From positions 310,001 to 374,000 of the forward strand of contig NZ_VNWN01000006.1 of assembly GCF_012720115.1 (NCBI RefSeq): DNA of 64,000 bases, given 5' to 3'. Positions 1 to 7,346 of this stretch are shown here, in pieces. Below the pieces are notes generated by a model. That model was given only the letters and a program-made list of their open reading frames with translations, ran no database searches and was not told the DNA's origin. How positions within the stretch are numbered: the stretch's first letter is position 1; each line of letters starts with the position of its first letter. Made by a program: the position numbers and the translations under genes. Origin of the DNA: Sneathiella chinensis (GTDB taxonomy: Bacteria > Pseudomonadota > Alphaproteobacteria > Sneathiellales > Sneathiellaceae).

Positions 1-1
1 A

Positions 2-247
2 CTGGTGATTGTGGGCCTGTTCGGCGGCGGGTTCTCCATGCCGCTGGCCATGTTCCCGATCAAGGCCATCGGGATCGAGGGCTCCTACGTGGGCAGCCTT
101 GAAGAAATGCATGACCTGATGGAACTGGCCAAGCAGGGTAAACTTGGCAAGCTGACATTGGACAAACGCCCGATGGATCAGGCCTATGCGGCCCTGACGG
201 ACCTTCAAAAAGGGAATGTGGTCGGACGTGTGGTCTTGAAAAACTGA
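2..247 (+). CDS. Zinc-type alcohol dehydrogenase (MDR family), C-terminal fragment
   Basis: The reading frame is open at the left edge, so only about the last 81 residues are present. They look like the end of the Rossmann domain and the closing catalytic-domain strand of medium-chain alcohol dehydrogenases. A glycine-rich hydrophobic strand leads into IGIEGSYVGSLEEMHDLMELAKQGK, and the protein ends KGNVVGRVVLKN, the usual MDR C-terminus. The cofactor-binding GxGxxG and the zinc ligands lie outside the window, so substrate and zinc content cannot be judged. A strong terminator follows 24 bases after the stop. Confidence 0.8.
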   Translation: MVIVGLFGGGFSMPLAMFPIKAIGIEGSYVGSLEEMHDLMELAKQGKLGKLTLDKRPMDQAYAALTDLQKGNVVGRVVLKN

Positions 248-270
248 CCCTTGGCATCCTTCTCAAAAAG

Positions 271-303
271 AAAAAAGCCTCTGGAAGACCGGAGGCTTTT
301 TTT
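271..303 (+). terminator. Rho-independent terminator of the alcohol dehydrogenase gene
   Basis: An A-run, a hairpin with arms AAGCCTC and GAGGCTT, then seven T residues. It lies just after the stop codon at 247. The A-run on the other side would also let it act on the reverse strand, where the next gene ends at 368. Confidence 0.85.
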
Positions 304-367
304 ATGGCTGAAGGGCTGCTCTACCCCTGTTCTGGGCGAGGCTTTTGGCGTCCGGCTCACCGGGGCC

Positions 368-589
368 TTAATGGATGGGGCCCTTGTCCTCCATCTCGAC
401 CAGTTCCTCAACCACGCGAAGCAGGTGCAGGCAGGCATTCAGTTCTTCCCGGGCGCCCCGGTTGCGAAGATTTTCCGCTTCCTCGTTCAACAACTGGATG
501 GCATTTTCCCCCTGATGCAGGATCATCAGATGGGCGGTGCTGTAAAGATCGACGGCTGAATCAGGTTCAAACTGGATGACATCTACCAT
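368..589 (-). CDS. Small hypothetical protein, 73 aa
   Basis: I do not recognise the family. The protein is acidic and apparently mostly helical. It starts MVDVIQFEPDSAVDL, and its centre (NAIQLLNEEAENLRNR) and end (LHLLRVVEELVEME) look like amphipathic helices. No signal peptide, membrane segment, cysteine cluster or enzyme motif is visible. It stands alone between the terminator at 271-303 and the DUF2461 gene and runs on the reverse strand. Codon use matches the neighbourhood and the competing frames give no better protein, so it is probably real. Confidence 0.55.
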   Translation of the reverse strand: MVDVIQFEPDSAVDLYSTAHLMILHQGENAIQLLNEEAENLRNRGAREELNACLHLLRVVEELVEMEDKGPIH

Positions 590-686
590 GGCACAACTCC
601 TTGCTCTGACCTTCTGGTCCGAATGCCTTATTCTTACGCGAAACTTCTTAAGAACAGGTTATTGCGGCGGTAAATTTAAAGGATGA

Positions 687-1382
687 TCAGTAGGGAAGCT
701 CAACCGCGTTGGTCAGAAACCGCATGAAGGGGGAGGTCGCCTCAAAGGCCGCTTCAACATCGTCCATAAAGCCAGGGTCGAGGATGCGTTCAACCGGGGC
801 CGGCTGCATCAGGAAAAAGGTTTTCCGTTTCAGATCTTCAATCAGGGGGTGGTCGGGATCATACCCCTTCGGGGCCCGTTTGAGGCCGTCCCCATGAATG
901 CCGCCAAAATGCGCCAGAAGGTCCGGGTCGGTGGTAAGGGCTGTCCATTCTTCCTGTTTCTGGTCGATAGCCTCGCGGATCAGGGCCAGTTTCGGTGATG
1001 GTGGCAGCCAGACACCCCCGCCATACCGGATACCGTCAAGGGCAATATGGACGTAAAAGCCGGGGGCATGGGCGTCTTTTCCGGCCTGATGGCGAAACTG
1101 GCAGGCGGCATGTTCCTTATAGGGTTTCTTGTCTTTCGAGAAACGCACATCCCGGTGGATACGGAACATGGACCCGCCGTTGGGTCGGGGGTCCGCCGCA
1201 TAACAGGGGGCAATGGCCTCAAGGCGCGGGGCCATGGCGGCGATAAAATCAGACATGGGATATTGCACAACGTCGCGGTACCGGTCCCGGTTGGCGTGGA
1301 ACCAGTCCCGGTTGTTGTTTTCTTTCAGGTCCTGATAGAAGGTGATCAGGTCCTTGGAAAAACCGGGGAAGCCGTCTGTCAT
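687..1382 (-). CDS. DUF2461 domain-containing protein (TIGR02453 family)
   Basis: The 231-aa protein matches the DUF2461/TIGR02453 family along its length. The hallmarks are FSKDLITFYQDLKENNNRDWFHANRDRY at the N-terminus, MFRIHRDVRFSKDKKPYKEHAACQF in the middle, and the GFYVHIALDGIRYGGGVWLPP strand. The family is widespread and has no established biochemical role, so I assign none. Length is normal (about 210-240 aa). There is no signal peptide. It is a single-gene unit on the reverse strand, downstream of the paa genes by about 80 bases but not obviously linked to them. Confidence 0.85.
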   Translation of the reverse strand: MTDGFPGFSKDLITFYQDLKENNNRDWFHANRDRYRDVVQYPMSDFIAAMAPRLEAIAPCYAADPRPNGGSMFRIHRDVRFSKDKKPYKEHAACQFRHQAGKDAHAPGFYVHIALDGIRYGGGVWLPPSPKLALIREAIDQKQEEWTALTTDPDLLAHFGGIHGDGLKRAPKGYDPDHPLIEDLKRKTFFLMQPAPVERILDPGFMDDVEAAFEATSPFMRFLTNAVELPY

Positions 1383-1464
1383 GGGTGTCTCCCGTTATGC
1401 CTTCATTCTGAATGGAAAGAAAAAAGGGCTGGAATGTGACTTCCAGCCCCCTTGAAACAGGTTA

Positions 1465-2667
1465 TCAGACCCGTTCGATGATCATGGCGATACCCTGACC
1501 AACACCGATGCACATGGTGCAAAGGGCGTAGCGACCGCCGGTCCGCTGCAACTGGTAGGTTGCGGTGGTGGCGAGACGGGCACCGGACATGCCAAGCGGG
1601 TGGCCCAGCGCAATGGCGCCGCCCTGCGGGTTGACGCGCGGGTCATCGTCGGCAATGCCAAGCTGGCGGGTAACAGCCAGACCCTGTGCGGCAAAGGCTT
1701 CGTTCAGTTCAATGATGTCCATATCGTCGATTTTCAGGCCGGCAATGGACAGAACCTTTTGTGTGGCCGGAGCCGGGCCAATGCCCATGATGCGCGGTGC
1801 AACACCGGCAACGGCGGTTGCGATGACGCGGGCTTTCGGGGTCAGGTTGTATTCCTTGGCGGCTTCCTCGGAGGCCAGCAGGATGGCGCAGGCGCCGTCG
1901 TTGACACCGGAAGCGTTACCAGCAGTAACCGTTCCGTCCGGGCGCACGATCGGGCGCAGGGCAGACAGTTTCTCGATGCTGGTGCCACGCGGATGCTCAT
2001 CCTTGTCGACCACGATGGCATCGCCCTTGCGCTGCGGGATGATGACGGAGGTGATTTCCTCGGCCAGGTTGCCGTTGGCCTGTGCCGCGGCGGCCTTTTC
2101 CTGACTGCGAAGGGCAAACAGGTCCTGATCCGCACGGTTCACACCATAGTCGTCAGCCACATTTTCAGCGGTTTCCGGCATGCTGTCGGTCCCATACTGC
2201 TCCTTCATCAGCTTGTTGACGAAGCGCCAGCCAATGGTGGTGTCGAAAATTTCGGCATTGCGGGAGAAAGCGGTTGTGGCCTTGCCCATGACGAAGGGTG
2301 CACGGCTCATGCTTTCCACGCCACCGGACAGGGTCAGGTTGGCTTCGCCGGTCATGATCTGGCGAGCGGCCGCAGCGGTCGCATCAAGGCCAGAGCCGCA
2401 CAGGCGGTTGACGGTTGAACCCGGTGTTGTGTCCGGCAGGCCAGCGAGCAGGGCGCTCATGCGGGCCACGTTCCGGTTGTCTTCGCCAGCCTGGTTGGCG
2501 TTACCATAGATAACATCATCAACACGGCTCCAGTCTACGCCGGTGTTGCGCTCCATCAGGGCCTTGAGGGGGATGGCGCCGAGGTCATCTGTGCGGACAG
2601 CGGAGAGGGAGCCGCCATACCGGCCAATGGGAGTTCTGATAGCGTCACAGATAAATGCGGTTTTCAT
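1465..2667 (-). CDS. paaJ: 3-oxoadipyl-CoA thiolase
   Basis: A 400-aa thiolase of the degradative type. It cleaves 3-oxoadipyl-CoA (or 3-oxo-5,6-dehydrosuberyl-CoA in the phenylacetate route) with CoA to succinyl-CoA and acetyl-CoA. The nucleophile is Cys90 in NRLCGSGLDA. His356 sits in GGAIALGHPLGMSG and the proton-shuttle Cys386 in CTMCIGVGQG, all intact. The start MKTAFICDAIRTPIGRYGGSL is the standard thiolase opening. It lies 12 bases downstream of paaI and is transcribed with it, which favours paaJ over a generic acetyl-CoA acetyltransferase. pcaF of the beta-ketoadipate pathway is nearly indistinguishable by sequence. Confidence 0.88.
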   Translation of the reverse strand: MKTAFICDAIRTPIGRYGGSLSAVRTDDLGAIPLKALMERNTGVDWSRVDDVIYGNANQAGEDNRNVARMSALLAGLPDTTPGSTVNRLCGSGLDATAAAARQIMTGEANLTLSGGVESMSRAPFVMGKATTAFSRNAEIFDTTIGWRFVNKLMKEQYGTDSMPETAENVADDYGVNRADQDLFALRSQEKAAAAQANGNLAEEITSVIIPQRKGDAIVVDKDEHPRGTSIEKLSALRPIVRPDGTVTAGNASGVNDGACAILLASEEAAKEYNLTPKARVIATAVAGVAPRIMGIGPAPATQKVLSIAGLKIDDMDIIELNEAFAAQGLAVTRQLGIADDDPRVNPQGGAIALGHPLGMSGARLATTATYQLQRTGGRYALCTMCIGVGQGIAMIIERV

Positions 2668-2679
2668 TTTCTTTCTTCT

Positions 2680-3138
2680 TTATTTAGAGTTCGGATCAGG
2701 GACCATTTGCCCCTTGATCGTGTGCGAATTACCACGGAACAGGGCCACGGTAGTCCCGGTCTGGTCGGTGACCGTGATATCATATACCCCAGTCCGGCCC
2801 GTTCGTGAAACCTCAATTGCCGTTGCGGACAGCAAACTTTTTGGGGCCACCGGGCGAATATAGGTAATCTGGGCGCCCTGAGCGACCGTGTTCTGGTTGT
2901 AACTGTTGCAGGCATAGGCGAAAACCGTGTCCGCAAAGGTAAAGATATACCCGCCGTGACAGGTGTTATGGCCGTTCAGCATATGGTCCGCCACGGGCAT
3001 GGTCATGGTGGCGCGGCCGGGGGTCACATGGGTCAGGACCATCCCCAGATGGCGGGCGGTGTTGTCCCGTTCATACATGGCGGCCGCCACGGTTTCCGCA
3101 AGGGCTTGCGGATCGGTTGTCGGGTGATCGTGCGGCAT
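2680..3138 (-). CDS. paaI: Hydroxyphenylacetyl-CoA thioesterase PaaI
   Basis: The 152-aa protein is a single hotdog domain of the PaaI type. The motif NTCHGGYIFTFADTVFAYACN contains the HGGxxFxxAD signature with the catalytic Asp. The second half (QITYIRPVAPKSLLSATA) is the usual central strand pair. PaaI hydrolyses hydroxylated phenylacetyl-CoA esters and frees trapped CoA when the phenylacetate pathway stalls. The start overlaps the paaG stop by one base and paaJ begins 12 bases on, so the three form one transcript paaG-paaI-paaJ. The ring-epoxidase genes paaABCDE and the ligase paaK are not in this window. Confidence 0.88.
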   Translation of the reverse strand: MPHDHPTTDPQALAETVAAAMYERDNTARHLGMVLTHVTPGRATMTMPVADHMLNGHNTCHGGYIFTFADTVFAYACNSYNQNTVAQGAQITYIRPVAPKSLLSATAIEVSRTGRTGVYDITVTDQTGTTVALFRGNSHTIKGQMVPDPNSK

Positions 3139-3926
3139 CAGGACCCCTTGAATTGCGGCGGGCGCTTGCTGTGGAAAGCCATGACCCCCTCGGCAAAATC
3201 ATGGGTTTCGCCTGCGGCCTTTTGCAGGTTCCGCTCAAGGGTAAGCTGTTCGGCAAGGCTGTTCTCAGGGCTGGCATTCAGGGCCTGCTTGATATAGCCA
3301 AGGCCCTTGGTGGGGCCGGCGGCCAGCCGGGTGGCAAGGGCGCGGGCCTCGTCCATCAGGGCCTCGTCGTCACAGACTTTCCAGATCAGTCCCATGCGTT
3401 CCGCCTCTTCCGCCGGGATTTTGTCCCCCAGCATGGCAAGACCCATGGCCTTTCCCGATCCCACAAGGCGGGGCAGGAAATAGGTGCTACCCGCATCCGG
3501 GATCAGGCCAATATGACAGAACGCCTGCAGGAAATAGGCGGACCGGGCGGCAAGGCAGATATCTGCGGCAAGGGCAAGGCTCATGCTGGCCCCGGCGGCC
3601 AATCCGTTGACGGCGGAAATCACCGGTTTGTCCAGCCCCCGCAGGAACAGGATCAGCGGGTTATACTGGGTCTCCAGTGTGGCGCCAAGGTCCGGCTTAT
3701 CGCCGCTATCGGTGCTGGCGGTCTCTCCGAGGTCCGCCCCGGCGCCAAAGGCCCGGCCAGCGCCCGTTATCAGGACGGCCCGAACCTCATCCCCCTCCAG
3801 CACAGGGAACAGGCTTTGCAATTCCATGTGCATTTTCCCGGTAAAGGTATTCAGCTTGTCCGGTCGGTTCAGGGTGATTGTGGCAACGCCAGCCTCAAGG
3901 CTGAACTGGATGGTTTCATATGTCAT
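3138..3926 (-). CDS. paaG: 2-(1,2-epoxy-1,2-dihydrophenyl)acetyl-CoA isomerase PaaG
   Basis: A 262-aa crotonase-fold protein. The first strand pair is ETIQFSLEAGVATITLNRPDKLNTFT, the oxyanion-hole region is GAGRAFGAGADLGE, and HIGLIPDAGSTYFLPRLVG carries the PaaG-type catalytic Asp. PaaG isomerises the ring-epoxide of phenylacetyl-CoA to the oxepin before ring opening. It is the first gene of a three-gene reverse-strand operon with paaI and paaJ, which supports the specific name. The untranslated region upstream holds a 19-bp palindrome (3967-3985) that could be its operator. Confidence 0.87.
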   Translation of the reverse strand: MTYETIQFSLEAGVATITLNRPDKLNTFTGKMHMELQSLFPVLEGDEVRAVLITGAGRAFGAGADLGETASTDSGDKPDLGATLETQYNPLILFLRGLDKPVISAVNGLAAGASMSLALAADICLAARSAYFLQAFCHIGLIPDAGSTYFLPRLVGSGKAMGLAMLGDKIPAEEAERMGLIWKVCDDEALMDEARALATRLAAGPTKGLGYIKQALNASPENSLAEQLTLERNLQKAAGETHDFAEGVMAFHSKRPPQFKGS

Positions 3927-3966
3927 AAACCCGCTTCCTTCTTCTCCGCTGTCTTTATGTTGTTTT

Positions 3967-3985
3967 GTTATTTTATAAATAACAC
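3967..3985. promoter_or_regulatory. Palindrome upstream of paaG, candidate operator
   Basis: TGTTATTT-TAT-AAATAACA has perfect 8-bp arms around a 3-bp centre, 41 bases upstream of the paaG start. It overlaps a TATAAA-like element on both strands. Its place in the only promoter region of paaG-paaI-paaJ suggests a repressor site. The window contains no paaX or paaR gene next to it. Confidence 0.4.
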
Positions 3986-4064
3986 ATAAAAAGGGCAGAA
4001 GAAGTCAATTTTGTATCACATGGAAGCGGGTGGCTCTGCCGGGCGTGGAAGGCGCGGCTTGCTG

Positions 4065-5108
4065 TCAGCAGGCTTTGGCCATCTTCTTTTTGTCGGCAAT
4101 CACCTTGTTGCGGCCGGTTTTCTTGGCCATATAGAGGGCCTTGTCAGCCCGTCCAACCAGATCGGACAAATCCTCGGTGTAATTGAATTCGGCAACGCCG
4201 AAGGACATGGTGATGCGACCCACATCGTCGCCGGTATTGCGCTTCACCAGTTTCTTGGAGGAGACAGAGGCACGAAGCGCATCGGCCACGCTTTCGGCGG
4301 TGGCGATGTCCGTGTCCGGCAGGATAATGCTGAATTCCTCGCCGCCATAGCGGGCGGGCAGGGCGTTTGCGGACAAGCCCGACTTGATGGTGCTGGCCAC
4401 CAGTTTCAGGACCTGATCCCCAAAGACATGGCCGTGGGTGTCGTTGAAGGTCTTGAAGTGGTCAATATCGGACATGACCAGACACAGTTTTTTGCGAGAG
4501 GCCTTGGCCCGGTTCGCGGCCTCGGACAGGGTGCGGTCGAACAATTTCCGGTTGGCAAGGCCGGTCAGGGTATCGGTCAGGGCTTCCTTCTCGACGGCTT
4601 CCAGTCGCTTTTTCAATGTCTCGATTTCCGTTGAGGCATGCAACAGTTGCTGGTTAAGCGAGGCGGAGCGGGAGGAGACCTGCCGGGTTTCGTTGATGAC
4701 CTTCTGGATCGAATGGGTGAATTCCTCTGCGCTCAGCTCCCCGGCGTTTTCGGCGAAACTGTTCAGGGTTTCCCCATATTGCGATAGGTCATTGCTGGAC
4801 GCCTCGATCCCCTGCAGGACGGTTTGCATGGATTGCTGGGCCAACTGGTTGGTTTCCCGGATGGCGCGACCCTCTTTTTCATGGGAGAAGAACTCGTCAT
4901 AAATTTCGCGGGCGATCTGGTCGGTGAAGCGGCCATTGACCTTCATCAGCCTGTTAACGGCCAGTTTCAGATCCGGGTTTTCATCGGCAAAATATTCGTA
5001 CCAGATGGTGTAGTTCTGGGGCAGTTTGCTGATCTTGCGCTCTTCCAGCAATGCCATTGTCATGCTGGCGAATGATGCCACCTCATCAAACGATTTCTTG
5101 ACCGCCAT
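4065..5108 (-). CDS. Diguanylate cyclase (GGDEF domain protein)
   Basis: A 347-aa soluble protein that would make cyclic di-GMP from two GTP. The C-terminal GGDEF domain starts at about residue 176 (DTLTGLANRKLFDR). It has the metal-binding stretch SDIDHFKTFNDTHGHVFGDQVL and the active-site GGEEF at residues 255-259. The allosteric inhibitory RxxD site that normally lies five residues before it is replaced by SANA, so product inhibition is probably absent. Residues 1-150 contain no transmembrane helix or known sensor fold that I can name. Residues 150-175 look like a short coiled coil leading into the catalytic domain. No EAL domain is present. Confidence 0.88.
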   Translation of the reverse strand: MAVKKSFDEVASFASMTMALLEERKISKLPQNYTIWYEYFADENPDLKLAVNRLMKVNGRFTDQIAREIYDEFFSHEKEGRAIRETNQLAQQSMQTVLQGIEASSNDLSQYGETLNSFAENAGELSAEEFTHSIQKVINETRQVSSRSASLNQQLLHASTEIETLKKRLEAVEKEALTDTLTGLANRKLFDRTLSEAANRAKASRKKLCLVMSDIDHFKTFNDTHGHVFGDQVLKLVASTIKSGLSANALPARYGGEEFSIILPDTDIATAESVADALRASVSSKKLVKRNTGDDVGRITMSFGVAEFNYTEDLSDLVGRADKALYMAKKTGRNKVIADKKKMAKAC

Positions 5109-5471
5109 TGCCTCCGCCTCCTCGCAAACTACAGACTTCCTGCTTCAATCCTGACTCGCTTACTCTCAGGAAAAAAGCCTGAAAAAGTTTACGATCTCGT
5201 TAATCAGGCGAACTTAATCTACAGAAAAGTTACAAAATAAACCTGCGGAACAGATGCCATGCTTTGACAGCAAAGTAAACAGAAGAAGTCCTTATTTTCC
5301 AAATTTGAACGGGTGTTGGGCTGTCGGAAACTTGAGGCAAATTTTAACAAATATCTTTGTAACGCAGAATTTCTGTGGGTTTATTTTGTAACTTTTCTGT
5401 AACATTGTGGGGCGGAGGGAGGGGGCGCAGTAAAGGCCCCCTTTGGTGCCCGGCGGCAGGGGGAGGGGGTG
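5109..5471. other. AT-rich intergenic region with a long-range 23-bp inverted repeat
   Basis: No gene is visible in these 363 bases between the diguanylate cyclase start and the dioxygenase stop. The region contains a perfect 23-bp inverted repeat (5221-5243 and 5378-5400) separated by 134 bases, annotated separately. The part near the cyclase gene is AT-rich and presumably holds its promoter. The last 60 bases before the dioxygenase stop are G-rich without a clear terminator hairpin. Confidence 0.6.
5221..5400. repeat. Inverted repeat pair, 23-bp perfect arms 134 bp apart
   Basis: The left arm (5221-5243) begins ACAGAAAAGTTACAAAATAA. The right arm (5378-5400) ends TTATTTTGTAACTTTTCTGT and is its exact reverse complement; 24 of 24 would match but for one base. 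The arms flank 134 bases without an open frame. They could be two copies of a transcription-factor site controlling the diguanylate cyclase gene, whose start lies 112 bases away, or the ends of a tiny non-coding element. No target-site duplication is evident outside the arms. Confidence 0.75.
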
Positions 5472-6317
5472 CTAGCGTTTCGCGGGATTGTAGGCTTCAG
5501 GGACGATGCCACCCACGACCATACGGTTCATGACCCGCCGATAGCTGTAGTCGCCAAGCGCATAATGCTGGGTCGCCAGATTGTCCCAAATGGCAATGGA
5601 ATTCACCTCCCATTTGAAACGGACCTGATATTCGGGGCTTTTGACATGATCCATCAGTAGTTGAAGCAGCATGTCACTTTCATTCTTGCTGAGACCGGCG
5701 AACCCGGATGTCCAGATGGAATTGACAAACAACAGCGGCGCACCCGTGACCGGGTGGGCAATGACCGCCGGGTGGCGCCGTGGGGGATTTTCGCGGGCGT
5801 TCTTTTCCACCACATCAGGGTCCAGATATCCGGTCATGCCCATGCGCATGTCATGGATGGCCTCCAGCTTCAAAACCAGTTCCTGCAATGGTTCTGACAG
5901 GCCGCGGAAGGCGGCATTGCTGCACAGCCACATGGTGTCCCCGCCGATGGGCGGGATGTCCCGGGCCCGCAGGATGCTGGCCGCGGAAGGGTTGGGGCGG
6001 AAAGTAACATCCGCATGCCATCTGTCCACGCCCGTATTGCCGCCTTCTGCCGTGATGACCTGAATTTCGGGGACGCCGTCCAGACTTGGGAAGAATTCGT
6101 GGTTTTCAAGTTCGCCAAAATGCTGGCCCAGTTTCAGGTATTTATCCGTCGACAGGTCCTGATTCCGAAAAAAGATAACCTTGTACCGGTGCAGGGCCGC
6201 CTTCAATTCGGCATAGACATCGTCGGAAAGATCCGCGTTCAGATCAATTCCCGAAATATGGCCGCCGATGGTTGGATTGGCGGGGGTAACCTGAAAATGG
6301 GTGAAGTCTGATGGCAT
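5472..6317 (-). CDS. TauD/TfdA-family Fe(II)/2-oxoglutarate-dependent dioxygenase
   Basis: The protein is 281 aa from the start at 6317, which has an AGGAGAAA ribosome site 6 bases ahead. An ATG six codons earlier lies inside a palindromic operator and is unlikely. The family couples 2-oxoglutarate decarboxylation to substrate hydroxylation. The metal triad is His101 and Asp103 in WHADVTF plus His251 in ATQHYALGDYSYRRVMNRM, which also carries the 2-oxoglutarate-binding Arg. The N-terminus IGGHISGIDLNADLSDD is typical of taurine and 2,4-D dioxygenases. Substrate is unknown. The TetR gene and TRAP transporter next to it suggest uptake and oxidative cleavage of one organic acid, sulfonate or aryloxy compound. 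Confidence 0.85.
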   Translation of the reverse strand: MPSDFTHFQVTPANPTIGGHISGIDLNADLSDDVYAELKAALHRYKVIFFRNQDLSTDKYLKLGQHFGELENHEFFPSLDGVPEIQVITAEGGNTGVDRWHADVTFRPNPSAASILRARDIPPIGGDTMWLCSNAAFRGLSEPLQELVLKLEAIHDMRMGMTGYLDPDVVEKNARENPPRRHPAVIAHPVTGAPLLFVNSIWTSGFAGLSKNESDMLLQLLMDHVKSPEYQVRFKWEVNSIAIWDNLATQHYALGDYSYRRVMNRMVVGGIVPEAYNPAKR

Positions 6318-6329
6318 TGTTTTTCTCCT

Positions 6330-6347
6330 AATCATAATTATGATTAT
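6330..6347. promoter_or_regulatory. Perfect 18-bp palindrome, probable TetR operator
   Basis: TAATCATAATTATGATTA is its own reverse complement. It sits immediately upstream of the dioxygenase ribosome-binding site. A related copy (15 of 18 bases equal) lies at 7125-7142 in front of the TetR gene. A shared site in both promoters next to a TetR gene is the usual pattern for autoregulation plus control of the target gene. Confidence 0.65.
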
Positions 6348-6387
6348 ATTTTAGGGGCCAAAAGCGGCGACCGGTACGTCTCGGGAC

Positions 6388-7062
6388 TCAGGTGGTATGG
6401 GGGGAAGGCTCCAGTTTGGTGTAAAGGGTCAGCATTCGGGTTAGGTTTTTCCGCATACGCGGATCTTCCAGCTTGATCGGGCCGGGATCGTTCAGGATCG
6501 CCTGGATCAGGGTGCCAAAGAACATTTGCATGCCGAACAGGATGGAATCCCGGCTTTCCCTGGGATTGTCTTTCAGGAACCGGTCCTGCAGCAGATCGGA
6601 GACGATGTCACCCATGCGGCGTCCGCAGTCGCGGATCGGGTACCACAGCTCCTTGTCCGTGCGGGAGGCCACAAGCGATTCCTTGACCACACCGCTCAGT
6701 TCGCTGTTGAGCATTTCAATGGTGTAATCGACAAGCCGTTCAAACACCTTCCGGGGCGGGGCCTTTTTCCAGTGTTCGCCCTGAAAGCCTTCCTCGATCA
6801 GGTGCAGCATACGGTCTACGGCCGTTGTCTGTACGGCGCGGAAAAAGCTCTCCTTGTCCTCAAAGCGGCTATAGAAGGTGCCAACGGAATATCCGCAAGC
6901 GGCGGTCAGCTCGATGATCGAGATGTCGGCGATATTTTTCTCGCAAAGCAGGCGCATTCCTGCGTCGATCAGGTCGTTTCGCCTTTGCCGACTGCGTTCC
7001 TGGAGGGCGGGTTTAACCCCGTCGCTTTTATGTGTCACGGATAGCTTCATAGGCTCTTTCAT
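6388..7062 (-). CDS. TetR/AcrR-family transcriptional regulator
   Basis: A 224-aa one-component regulator. The N-terminal helix-turn-helix is QERSRQRRNDLIDAGMRLLCEKNIADISIIELTAACGYSVGTFYSRFEDKESFF, the usual TetR signature, at about residues 22-75. The C-terminal helical ligand domain is not assignable to a known effector. It is on the same strand as the dioxygenase gene 70 bases further on and diverges from the TRAP operon. Palindromes at 6330-6347 and 7125-7142 are its likely binding sites, so it probably represses both the dioxygenase and the transporter until a substrate binds. Confidence 0.87.
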   Translation of the reverse strand: MKEPMKLSVTHKSDGVKPALQERSRQRRNDLIDAGMRLLCEKNIADISIIELTAACGYSVGTFYSRFEDKESFFRAVQTTAVDRMLHLIEEGFQGEHWKKAPPRKVFERLVDYTIEMLNSELSGVVKESLVASRTDKELWYPIRDCGRRMGDIVSDLLQDRFLKDNPRESRDSILFGMQMFFGTLIQAILNDPGPIKLEDPRMRKNLTRMLTLYTKLEPSPHTT

Positions 7063-7124
7063 ACCCGATCCGGTATTTTGTTGGCAATGGAAATTCCATT
7101 AACAAAAAATACTTGAACAAAATC

Positions 7125-7142
7125 TAATCATGACTATGGTTA
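7125..7142. promoter_or_regulatory. Imperfect palindrome between tetR and TRAP genes, probable TetR operator
   Basis: TAATCATGACTATGGTTA differs at 3 of 18 positions from the perfect palindrome at 6330-6347 and keeps the outer arms. It lies 63 bases upstream of the TetR gene start, within the divergent intergenic region that must contain the promoters of both the regulator and the TRAP operon. Confidence 0.55.
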
Positions 7143-7346
7143 TGCTTTAAGCAATCTTAGCGTGTCAATAGAATTAATATCAAACACCTGTATTAAATAT
7201 GATTTTATTTGGATTGCTTGCATTCGTTCTGTTTTTTTAACAATAATAAATATAACTTTTGGTTGTGATTTTGGCGGTGGCGGATCAGTGATCTTCATGG
7301 CTTGACCCTGCCGCTCTCCATCATTGACCGAAGGGGAGGGAAAATC

